Source: Hetaerina americana (lineage: Eukaryota; Arthropoda; Insecta; Odonata; Calopterygidae). Taken from it: a DNA stretch of 64,000 bases. The stretch is from positions 248,001-312,000 of the forward strand of contig JAKTNV010000164.1 of NCBI GenBank assembly GCA_022747635.1, written 5' to 3'. Shown here one piece after another: positions 22,190 through 31,027 of this stretch (position 1 is its first letter; each line of letters opens with the position of its first letter). Made by a program: the position numbers and the translations under genes. The notes beneath the pieces were generated by a model that worked only from the letters and a program-made list of their open reading frames with translations, ran no database searches and was not told where the DNA came from.

Positions 22190-22606
22190 TGACATTAAAT
22201 TGGCAAAAGTAGCGAATGAAAATCATACAAAAATAATAATTAAAAAAACATTCATCTTCACATTGTTCACTTGTGAAATTCGTAACACTACATTAATGCA
22301 GTAACGTCGGCGTTTTCTTAGCCTGAGTGTTCGTAAAAAAAAGTCATAAAATTACAGCAAACATTAAAATATAAGTACATATGACTAGGGTTAAAACTAG
22401 GAGCACTCCGTCTTTGTTTTCCTCTTTCCTCAAAGCTTGCACTAATATTCACGTGAGCACTATACACACCGTCTGGAATAATAGAGCGAGGAGCATGCGG
22501 AGTCCGCTTGTCCAGCCGGTCTTCTCCTCCAGGAACCACGTTAACTCCTCAATGCAGCCGTAGAAGAAGGTCATAAATTTGAAGGACTAGCATACTAGTA
22601 ACACAG
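22190..22606 (-). pseudogene. Possible env C-terminal remnant of Gypsy B
   Basis: Minus-strand fragments include the hydrophobic runs LALLFQTVCIVLT and, in another frame, LVLTLVICTYILMFAVIL followed by a basic LRLRKR. Position and character suit the membrane anchor and cytoplasmic tail of an env gene near the 3' end of the element. Stops break it and no diagnostic motif is present, so this is tentative. Confidence 0.35.
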
Positions 22607-23101
22607 TTATTGGCACTTCTGAATTTCGGTTTCCGGGCGGCGTTTGCGGCTCTTTGCCTGCGATTGTGCTTGCGGTGGGTGTGGTGGAGAGGTTTCCTGG
22701 CTCTCGGGGAATTTCCTGGGTGCTAAGGGAGTGCGGCAAGGGACCTTGGGATAGAAAGAGAGTAACTTTTGCAGATAACTTGTCGCATCACCGAATTGGG
22801 TGGGCACATTAGGGGCCAATCGATGTCCTTCCAGGTGTCGAGGCCGCCAGGTGGTTGTGGTCGCGACAGCAACATTGCGTCCATCGTCTTCCGTGCATCG
22901 GGCATCTTCTTCCCATGTGGAGGCGGTCATGGTCATCAAAGGTTGGGTCAGGGATGGCACCAAGTGCAGATCCTTTCCAGGGATGGGCGCATACTCGGGG
23001 GTGAATGGGATACTCCATTCTGCATCGGCGTCCAAACTGCATCTCCGCCTATGAGAGTCCTCGCACTTGCAAGTCGGACACATCACTTCCAAAAATGGCA
23101 A
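22607..23101 (-). CDS. Accessory ORF of Gypsy B (after integrase)
   Basis: An open frame of 164 codons begins MPFLEVMCPTCKCEDSH and has a proline- and threonine-rich middle and a basic end (QAKSRKRRPETEIQ). It follows the integrase tail, in the place where Gypsy E has a longer proline-rich ORF with a basic end. Similarity between the two is in character and position rather than clear sequence identity. I do not recognise a family. It could also be the remains of a longer integrase or env leader. Confidence 0.45.
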   Translation of the reverse strand: MPFLEVMCPTCKCEDSHRRRCSLDADAEWSIPFTPEYAPIPGKDLHLVPSLTQPLMTMTASTWEEDARCTEDDGRNVAVATTTTWRPRHLEGHRLAPNVPTQFGDATSYLQKLLSFYPKVPCRTPLAPRKFPESQETSPPHPPQAQSQAKSRKRRPETEIQKCQ

Positions 23102-23156
23102 CTAATTTCCTCCTCTGGGGTACCATTGCTCCAGGCAGTCTCAATCCGTCTGCTGG

Positions 23157-24256
23157 TTAAGAATGGATTTTAGGATTAGAGGAAAGTTCTCTACTAGGTA
23201 ACGGTCGGAGATTATTGGGGAAAGAGGGATTGGAAGGAGGACTTGGAGTTGCAATATAATCTTCAAGGCCTTCGAAGTTGGATGGTGATAAGGAGGCACG
23301 AGCGGGTTCTTTTGGAGAGGGGTATGCTGGAGGTTGCTCGGCGTCTTGTGGTGCCATGCGGTCACCTAAAAACAGGGGTAAGGGATTATCTGGCGGTGAG
23401 GGTAAAAGGTTACGCATATGAGATAGGAGACGTCGTCCGTGTTTCAGGTCCTCTATGTCTGCGGTAACCGAGCTTCTAACTTTAACTGTTTTGGAGGGTC
23501 CTCTCCAACGGGAAACTAACTTCCGTGCTTGACCACTTGGTGCTTGCTGTTTCGATAAGTGCGCAATGCCAAGCCCAGTTGTTCGTCCCAATCAGAGTGG
23601 TCTTGGGCTGCATAATGGGGAGTCACGGAAGCAAAGGAATGGTGTGCATGCCCTAGACGACCATTTGAGGCGGGGATATATGGAGAGAAGTGAAGATAGA
23701 TTTTATTTTCAGTTCCCTGCAAACGTTTTTCATTAGTTCCGAAGTGAAGTTTGCATCTTTTTCTGCCAGTAAATATTTAAGCACACCGTGACGGCAAATT
23801 ATGTGCTCGGAAAAAAAATTCTGCTTCTGTTTTGGCCGATTGATCTGGAATCGTAAAGGCTTCATGATATGTTGTGAAATAATCTTGGCGAGTTAAATGA
23901 CATCGGTTAATTCGGAGGGATAGGGGTAGTGGTCCAACAATATCCAAAACTAATTTCTCAATTGGGTAGGCGGCTTCAACCATTGGCTGTAATGGAATAA
24001 TATTCACGCGTAATTTGCTCTTTTGGCATTCGATGCAATGCTGAACGTACTGGAGGGTGTCCGAATAACAGCCTTTCCAGTTGAAGTGTCGCTGGACGAT
24101 TTCCACCATTTTCTCGTTTTCGCGATGATTCCTGATAGGGGATTATCGTGGCAAAGAGTCAAAATGAATTTCCGCATATTTTTGGGTGCACATATTATAA
24201 AAATTGGTTCAATCTCCGAAGGGTCAACTTTCTATAGCACATTTTCCTCATCGTAA
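23157..24256 (-). pseudogene. Integrase of Gypsy B
   Basis: Across four frames: zinc-binding region (MVEIVQRHFNWKGCYSDTL, C-ECQKSK), catalytic start LVLDIVGPLPL, then FTSELMKNVCRELKIKS, and PASNGRLGHAHHSFASV. The glutamate of the D,D-35-E triad is Gly here (NGRLGHAH against NGRLERAH in Gypsy E), and the second Asp region reads LAEKDANF. The GPF/Y-like C-terminus is present (VSRWRGPSKTVKVRS). It is inactive by active-site change and frameshifts. Confidence 0.8.
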
Positions 24257-24261
24257 AAGTA

Positions 24262-24846
24262 GCAGGACTAATGGGTACTCCTTGAACCCGTCCCATCGCT
24301 ATTCTCCACGAAGTCATTCAGTTTATGAAACAGTGTTGCACCGTGTCGGCCTCTTCGCAGGGTCCTAATGGGGGATTCTCGCACGAATTGAAATCTACCT
24401 CCTCACCTTTACTGCAAACAGATTCTAAAAACATCATGTGGTCAGGTTCAAATTTAATGGTCTTGTTCTCAAAATAAATCTAGCTACGATACTTTTTCAT
24501 AAAATCCAAGCCAAATATGCCTTCATTGAGTGGGTCCCCTAGATTTATTACTAAAGCATCATGAGGGCAAACACGATTGTCTATAAAGAAAGGTCCGCGA
24601 CTCTGACCGTTTGTCATCAATACATGACCTGAGGCGCTTCTCACTCACGCGCGGTCGTACGGGGCTATTCCTAATGTATCTAAAAGGAACACTCTTTCGT
24701 GAAGTATCGTGACCGCCGCGCCTGTATCTAGAAGGAAGTGACGTAATTTTCCTATAATCTGCACGCTAATCGTCATTCCTTTCACTGGAGTGATTGATAG
24801 GATGAGGTCTTCCCCAACCCGCTGGTCGGGGTCATCCCGTTTCCCG
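24262..24846 (-). pseudogene. Protease and linker of Gypsy B
   Basis: This is the counterpart of 8,399-8,985. The frames following the slippery site encode a protease with the aspartate motif region (24,712-24,735, DTGAAVTI) and then the GLDFMKKY segment near 24,500. Stops interrupt it. Then comes the acidic linker that is joined directly to the integrase. Confidence 0.65.
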
Positions 24847-25150
24847 TGGCCATTGGGTTTGAGCGCTCTGGTAAATTAATTGGAAGGTGGCCAACTTCCT
24901 TACATATTCCGATGCATAGCGGGGGACAGTCTCGGGAAATATGTCTCCTTGCTCCGCAGTTAAAACAAGCTCGAGTTTTAGAGCGACAATCGCGAGCTAT
25001 GTGGCCCGCGCACCCACAGGAAAAGCATTTTGCAGCGTATCCGGTAGAGCTCAAGAGCACCACAAAAGACGAGATTCCTACGTAATGAGCGCGCTTTATG
25101 TCCAAACTCAGGGGGGACAGGGAATTAACGTTTCTTTCTATATCGGACAA
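24782..25150 (-). pseudogene. Gag zinc-knuckle end of Gypsy B, chimeric start
   Basis: From about 25,042 downward the frame is the gag C-terminus of the A/B family (CFSCGCAGHIARDC, CFNCGARRHISRDC, CIGICKEV). The upstream codons (25,150-25,043) come from unrelated text at the end of Gypsy E env. The open frame therefore crosses a rearrangement junction, and its N-terminus is not gag. Confidence 0.75.
24812..24845 (-). promoter_or_regulatory. Predicted -1 frameshift signal (Gypsy B)
   Basis: On the minus strand GGGAAAC (24,845-24,839) is followed by 7 nt and the same CCCCGACC-AGCG-GGTTGGGG hairpin as in copy A (24,831-24,812). Confidence 0.8.
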
Positions 25151-25259
25151 GGATACGGTGGGTACGTCAGGAGTATCTAATTTTGCGATCGACTTTAAGA
25201 AGTGCTCAAGGTTGGCGTCGTTACTTGCCAGGTTCAGGTATCGGTCATCAATAACACTT

Positions 25260-26942
25260 TCATTTATAATTGGCAGTGGAAATATTTGTTTGCAAGGATG
25301 TACTTACACTGTGGATTTCAGTTAAGGCGGGTATGTAATTTACTCCATCGCTGGCCGAACACCCAGATGCAAGAGTTAGGGTGCCTTGCTTACTGTTGGA
25401 TAACTTGGAGTATTTTTGAGGGCAGTCGATAGTTAATTCGGTGACAATACTGGGGCAAAACGCCACTTTCCAGGCGTTTCGCCCTTGATAAACATTGCAA
25501 ATGGAGACTAAGCTAATCCTATCTGGCAGTTCTGCTTTATGATTTTTTTTTCCGGAGAAAAATGGCAATGTTACAGGAGCGGGAGTTATGAGTTAGTATT
25601 GGGTAAGCCTGAGGACACACGATCCTTCTTTCAGTTCTACATTGCTGTGAGTAGTCGTAGGGTAAGAGTACAAAGTTGCTCTGTTCCGTTGAGACGGCCA
25701 GATAAGGCGAGTAAGGCTGTATGAGGACAGATTTATTCCCACCATCGGTGGTCGGGAAAGGTAGCGCTCGCAACACCTTGAAACTCATTCCCTTTTGCGT
25801 CAACGGCAGTATTATGAGTAATTTGATGTCGCCCATCCGCCGGATCACTCTCACGCTAGCAATGTCGTACACGTACGCGATTTTGTGGTCCAGATCGCGG
25901 GGGAGCGACCAAACGGGCAGCAGCGCTCCGGAAATACTTTTCAGGATACCCTGGAACTGGCTGGGAGGGAGTAGGGAAGGAATGAACTTCCCAGCCTCGG
26001 CGAGTCGCACTTTAGCCTTGACAAGGTCTATCTCATGTTGCAGTTCAGCGATGTGGCGAGTGAGGGCAATAAAAGCGGTATGGCTGTAGCTGAAGACTTT
26101 AAAAGCGTATTTTGTTGAAGCTATAGTCTCAGTATATGCTTTGATACTCTTTTCTATATTTTTTTGCATGAGTTCTAGGGCTTTCCCTGTCGAAGAAATC
26201 ATGTCTTTTAAGTGTATTGGGTGCGTTGGACAGAAATGTATATCGCGCATTTAGTGCATGTTCGGTGCGAATGGATAACCCTTCTATTTTCTTATCTAAT
26301 GTTTGTATCTGTTGGTCGGTCGCCGTGCCTGTAAAGTAATGCAGTCCGTAACCGACCACGTCAAACAATCCTCTGCCCTTACGAGTTGCTTCGGTGGCTC
26401 CAATTAACATTTCTAATTGCCTTTCCAAATTGTTTAAGTTGAACCGTACACTTTGTTAGATATAGCAAATCATATTAGAAAAGAGATATTAGCAAAGTGA
26501 AAAAACATGCTCGCGTTTGGTTGTGCTGTTAATTTTAAATTAATCTCATGGAATTGGGTGTTCTGTCGTTTAACTATGTCCACTGCAGCTTTCAGCTGAG
26601 GTATTATAAGGTCTATGTTCACTATCCATTCACTCACTATGAAGTACAATGGTCCTTTCGGGACGAAAAGCAGACCAGAAGTGTTTGCTCCACTCAACAG
26701 GGGCACTTTGAGTGAGTACGGCGTCCGTCGGATGGGACGTTAAGCTGCGGACCCCTTGCCGCCTTTCGTAAAGAGTAGGCTTATGCTGACGTCGGGTTTC
26801 TCTCCACCCTTCATCCTTTCCTGTCCATCCCCTATGGCGCAAATGACCTTAGCTGTCGGTCGCCTCCCCTAAAAACTACTACTACTCCACTCAACAGTCC
26901 TATTGTCACTAGACACACAGTCTGTACGGTAAGGAGGTCCAT
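25260..26942 (-). pseudogene. F-type envelope gene of Gypsy E, broken
   Basis: It starts at 26,942 with a signal-peptide-like segment (hydrophobic, about residues 3-22). The surface part near 26,700-26,470 is cut by a SINE. A basic cleavage-like site (RKGR) at about 26,380 precedes a GLFDVVGYGLHYF segment, the fusion-peptide pattern of baculovirus-F-like insect env proteins. A coiled-coil-like stretch and the long ectodomain follow to 25,260. Frameshifts lie near 26,840, 26,470, 26,250 and 25,560. The membrane anchor is missing at the junction with copy B. It cannot make a working fusion protein. Confidence 0.75.
26701..26884 (+). mobile_element. Short SINE inside Gypsy E env
   Basis: A 184-bp insertion is flanked by a 13-bp direct repeat, ctccactcaacag, at 26,688-26,700 and 26,885-26,897. 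It contains ggatgggacgttaagc and gggtttctctccaccc and ends in an actactacta tail on the plus strand, as expected for a SINE with a simple-repeat 3' end. It interrupts the env surface region about 15-20 codons after the signal peptide. Confidence 0.75.
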
Positions 26943-27004
26943 GGTTTCTATAAGGAGGAAATTAAAGGTTAGATTAGAATATATAGTTAATGCGGTCGCA
27001 GAGC

Positions 27005-27769
27005 TCACATGGCGAACTCGCGATCTCCTTTATTTTGTTGGATTAATTGTCTTTTCCGTCTTTTATTGAGAATACGTCGCCTACGCTTATGCTCTTTCCG
27101 CGACGGGGGGTATTCCCTCCTTTTTTCAATTCCGGCTGGGGGACGAGGCGCTGAATCTTCCAATGTTAAATTTGAACCTGCAGTTTTGAACACAATGGGG
27201 AGGGGGGGCAAGTTGGAGTTTGTGAAGTATTCACCGGCTTCAACGACAGCGGTTGGTGGACTGCTTTGTCCGTCGAAGGGTGAGGAGGCAGGAGAGGAAT
27301 CCCCTCCTCTCTCTTCGTTGGGCGGGATCTCCGGTGTTGAGAGACTGCGACCCGGCGTGGGTGGCGGTCCATCCGCCTGGGCTGGAGGCGAAAACGGTGG
27401 GGTTTCATCCCACCAGGAGTAGTTTCTTCCCTTGGTTGGTGACGCTGGAGCTAGACCCTCTCTATCTCCTGCGGAATACATTGGCTGGCTGCGTTGCCCT
27501 TCCCCATGCTGTAGATACCGGAAGGCACTCCAATACTCATCACCGCCACCCAGGTGTTGTCGCACGGGAGAAGGGAAGCGACCCGGTGTGGGCGGTGGTC
27601 CATCCTCCTGGGCTGGAGGCGAACGAGGTGGGCTTTCATCCCACCAGGAGTGGCCATCGGCCGCCGGAAGGCGGTCGTAGATTGGAGGTATCTCGCCAAA
27701 CAATTCTTTGATCTTCCTTGCTACCTTCTTTCTCCGTAGCAATTGTCTTACTGCTATTACTCGGGCCAT
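27005..27769 (-). CDS. Accessory ORF between integrase and env (Gypsy E)
   Basis: An uninterrupted frame of 254 codons begins 78 bases after the integrase stop and ends 60 bases before env. Residues 41-65 and 118-142 are near-copies of SWWDE-PP-SPPAQ-DGPPPTPGR, a 77-residue spaced repeat. The protein is proline-rich, with a basic N-terminus (LRRKKVARKIK) and a strongly arginine/lysine-rich end (residues 217-240). No enzyme motif, signal peptide or membrane segment is visible. The basic end would suit nuclear targeting or RNA binding. I do not recognise a family. It is the only long open frame of Gypsy E without a stop. Confidence 0.65.
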   Translation of the reverse strand: MARVIAVRQLLRRKKVARKIKELFGEIPPIYDRLPAADGHSWWDESPPRSPPAQEDGPPPTPGRFPSPVRQHLGGGDEYWSAFRYLQHGEGQRSQPMYSAGDREGLAPASPTKGRNYSWWDETPPFSPPAQADGPPPTPGRSLSTPEIPPNEERGGDSSPASSPFDGQSSPPTAVVEAGEYFTNSNLPPLPIVFKTAGSNLTLEDSAPRPPAGIEKRREYPPSRKEHKRRRRILNKRRKRQLIQQNKGDREFAM

Positions 27770-27849
27770 ACCTAATAGGCTGATACAAGGGAGGGAAGTA
27801 GGGTGAATTAAGAGCGTATCCTCCCGGGCAGGGGCCGCAAGTCATAAAA

Positions 27850-28275
27850 TTATTCTGACAATGGAGGATGATTTAGGAGATTTTGCCCTTGAGGAGGGTC
27901 GGTCGGTGATTCATTGGTGATTTTATCTGGCTGCGGAACGTGGACTTGATTATGGTTGCTCTGGGCGCCTTGCTCAGTCTCGAACTCGTCAATCACGCGT
28001 CCTGCTTGTGCGTAAGTAGGTGGCGGTTCGGGCTCTGGTGGTTGTGGAAGCAAATTCCTGTGGTGCGCTGTCAGAATCCTCCCGTCCCGGATATTCTCAA
28101 TGTCACAGGTCACCTTACTTCTAACTTTGACTACCTTGTAGGGGCCAACCCACTTCGAAGTAAACTTTTTTGACTGCCCGGGCGTTAGTACCAAGTTGCG
28201 TAGCAACACGAGTTGCCCGTTAAGAATAGGCGGCAACCGTAAGTTCCTATTGTATTTATAATGCTCATTTTGTAT
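27850..28275 (-). pseudogene. Integrase C-terminal part of Gypsy E
   Basis: This holds NLVLTPGQSKKFTSKWVGPY and VTCDIENIRDGRILTAHHRN, the GPF/Y-like DNA-binding end of Gypsy integrases, then a proline-rich tail ending at 27,850. It is the continuation of the integrase at 33,775-34,887, separated by LINE3. The open frame above 28,287 is LINE3 leader sequence read backwards, not integrase. Confidence 0.85.
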
Positions 28276-28287
28276 GTTACGCTGGTT
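28276..28287 (+). repeat. 5' target-site duplication of LINE3
   Basis: gttacgctggtt, identical to 33,775-33,786. Both copies are integrase codons of Gypsy E. Confidence 0.95.
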
Positions 28288-29429
28288 CATTCTGCTGCCT
28301 ACTCTCGTTGAGAGAACATCGTTCCGTGCTGGAGGTCTACAGCCAGTCCACGAGGCCGCTGCCATTGACGCTGCAAAACCTTCTGGTGTTGGCCCGTCAA
28401 CACTTCCATCGAGTCTGCACGCTTGCGTCAACTCAGCCATAGCCATAGTTACACTTACACACACTTACACATAGGCGACTTGAGTCCTGCTCAGCCGTAG
28501 CTCCGGTGGGGGGAGGCTAACTTGTCCCTCCTTCTCACCCTCCGGAGGCGCTCGTGCTGTGTCCCCTTTAGGTCATCTCGTCCGGTTACCTCTGGAAGGG
28601 AGTTTACTCCCATTGCACTCCATTGGGACCCGGGCGGGTCCACTTCTTAGTGCTAGGGCGGGAAGGCGCCTTGGCACGGACCTGCTGTGCCCGCTTTGCG
28701 GATCGGCAGGGGTGTCTTGGGCGTCCCCCTACTTTCCCCTCCCCTCCATTAGGTCGGCTCAAGTCGCCTCACACACCACTACCAACACAAACCCAATCTT
28801 ACTCTCCCTCAACCTTGATACATAGTGCTACATAGTGCTTACTCATATTATTTTTCCTTTATCTAAACCCCCACCCACCCCCTTCAAATTGGTCTCTTTG
28901 GGTGGAAAGTTTTGTTAGTCCCCCCTTCCCCCCATTTTGAACTCAAATCTTTTGTCCGTTTTGCTCTAAGTCCAACGGTTAAGGAGATAGAGGCCATATT
29001 TCGTTTAAGACGTTGTCGGTGGCGCCATCTGTTGAGCCAAGCCACGTACAACGCAGTTAAACCAGTTTTTCCATTTTCCTAAGACGTTTCTGAAACGCAA
29101 CCTACCCCCTCCATTAGGGTCCCAATCGGTAGCGGGGGAGTTTGATCTTCCCTATCCCCCAATTCGGACTCAAATCTTTTCTCAGATTTGAGCTATCTCT
29201 TACCGTTCTCGAGTTACGGCCCTTTCCTTAAAAGACGTTCGGGTGGCGACACGAGTGTCGGCCACCCGAACTACTCTCAAAGCCCGCCCGTTGAAATCTC
29301 CAGAGCGATCAACAGGTGGGAGCGCCCGTTGAAATATCCGGTCTATATAGCGTATTATATGCTACAAAATCGCCCTTTAAACAACTTTTAAATTTTACCT
29401 TGAGCCCTCCCGGGCCGGGATCCACCAAA
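28288..29429 (+). promoter_or_regulatory. 5' untranslated leader of LINE3
   Basis: A GC-rich leader of 1,142 bases before ORF1, with C-rich tracts and two related words cctccattaggtc and cctccattagggtc at about 28,743 and 29,109. LINE leaders of this group carry an internal promoter. No TATA box is evident at the start. Open frames across it overlap the element's non-coding text and are not genes. Confidence 0.6.
29237..29271 (+). promoter_or_regulatory. Strong hairpin in the LINE3 leader
   Basis: GTTCGGGTGGC and GCCACCCGAAC form an 11-bp stem. Inside it GACAC-GA-GTGTC can add 5 bp. It lies 159 bases before the ORF1 start. Function is unknown. Confidence 0.7.
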
Positions 29430-30712
29430 ATGGATCCCAAAGCTACTACTCCGACTCCCGCTGACCAAGATACTCAGCTAAAGCTACGCCCTGACACTCC
29501 TTCGTCGTCTAACCAAAACTCTGCGCTCCAAACCATTCTTAATCTGTTTCCTGCCACCTCATCAACCGCTCAGACGGTATCCATCCCCATCCCCTCCAAA
29601 GCTTTGGCCGACCCCCGTTTACAATCCATCCTTTCCACTTATGGAGTGAAATTCCCAGCCTCCATACCTGCCGCCTCAACCACTCAAAGCTCTTCAAAGC
29701 GCACTGCCCCCGCCGATTCAGAATACACCACTGTGGTGTCCAAGCGGAAGGCAAAACCCTCCTTAAATGACGAAGTACGCCTCACCCCAACCGCTAACCG
29801 TTTCACTTCCCTATCCACGCCCGAAAGCGAGACGGAAGCCGACCAAACCCCAGCCGTGATGGAGGATGAACCCTCCGAACCTCAGTCGCGGCTGAAACTT
29901 CCCCCTATATACCTTAAAGATATCCGAAACTGGCAAGAGAAATACAACTCCCTTCGTTCGGCATGTGTCCTCCCTCCAGTGGCCACCCTAGTCCGTAATG
30001 AAATACGATTAAACTGCTAAACTGTTTCTGATTTCCGTGATGCCACCTCCCTCCTTAGATCAAAAGGTTGGGAGCATTACACTTATCAACTCAAGTGTGA
30101 TAAGAAACGCCACTTCGTTCTTCGGGGCCTCCCATCAAACACCCCAGTGGCGAGCATCGAAGAAGCTTTAGCGGATATCGGCTTTCCTACTGACCAAGTC
30201 GTCCAGCTAAAGACTACACGTCCTTCCCCCATTGAACACGCAGAGAGAAATGTGATCCGCTCAGAAAATCCCACTGCTGAACTTCCTCCTATCCCCCCAA
30301 AGGAACTGCCATTGTTTCAAGTTCGCCTACAAGATCCTTCGAGGCACGAAGATTTTATGCAAACGACCTCTCTTCTACATCTGCGTACGAGCGTCGAACC
30401 CTACCGGCAACCTGTAGGCCCCCCCAGTGCATGTCATGCCAGCGCTACGGCCACACGCATGAAACATGTGGCCTAAATCCCCGCTGCGTAAAGTGTGCTG
30501 GCAACCACCACTATCGCGAATGCACAAAATCAAGAAACGAGCCTGCAAAATGTGTAAACTGCGGTGGCGCACATACTGCAAATTACAGGGGCTGTATCGT
30601 CCATAGAGAACTCATGCTAAAAATACGCGCCAAAAGAGAGGGCTTAGTCTCTGGCAACAGGGTGACTGCACCCACAGCTCCAACCATCTCCGAGGCTGCT
30701 TTCCCCCCATAG
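29430..30712 (+). pseudogene. ORF1 (gag-like) of LINE3
   Basis: It starts MDPKATTPTPADQ at 29,430, just after a gccgggatccaccaaaATG context. A serine/threonine/proline-rich N-terminus is followed by the region LPPIYLKDIRNWQEKYNSLR and, after an in-frame TAA at 30,018-30,020, by HFVLRGLPSN...EEALADIGF. A C-run near 30,420 shifts the frame. The zinc knuckles then follow: CQRYGHTHETC type, CVKCAGNHHYREC and CVNCGGAHTANYRGC. One stop and one frameshift inactivate an otherwise complete ORF1. Confidence 0.85.
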
Positions 30713-31027
30713 AAAACGCTTGGCAATCCCGGTCCAACCCCCTTACTGGTATCTCCCGTGCTCAGGCCGTCGCCAACCCTCCCCCTGCCTCCAATGCCCT
30801 CCCCACCCAACCAAACGCTAACCTTGACTCTAACCTTTCTCCAGAATCTTCATCCCAATCTACCCTGAAGTCCTCCCTACTCTCTATCGTTGCTAAAATC
30901 CTTACGGTAGATGACAATGCCTCCCTAATGTCAATCCTAAAAACGGACCTAACCCCGTGCCTCCTTAAAGTCCTGAATGGCCTGTAAACCCGTCTACTCT
31001 CCTCACCACCTAAGCTTCCTCCAGTAA

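Larger units (their letters stand above)
22092..25042 (-). mobile_element. Gypsy copy B, inverted partner of copy A
   Basis: Minus-strand order: last part of gag, frameshift signal, protease, linker, integrase, accessory ORF and a putative env tail. It matches copy A from 8,210 to 10,275 in inverted orientation, including the same missing RT/RNase H. It additionally retains about 0.8 kb (22.16-22.99 kb) that A lacks. At 25,043 it is joined to the env of Gypsy E, and at 22,091 to the hairpin and LINE2. Confidence 0.85.

Noticed and set aside
27009..27739. Long plus-strand open frames opposite the accessory ORF
   Set aside because: They are antisense shadows. The minus frame fits the element order and carries the repeated SWWDE unit and basic end.
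28288..28464. N-terminal extension of the integrase C-terminal frame
   Set aside because: The codons above 28,287 are the antisense of the LINE3 leader; the true integrase continues beyond LINE3.
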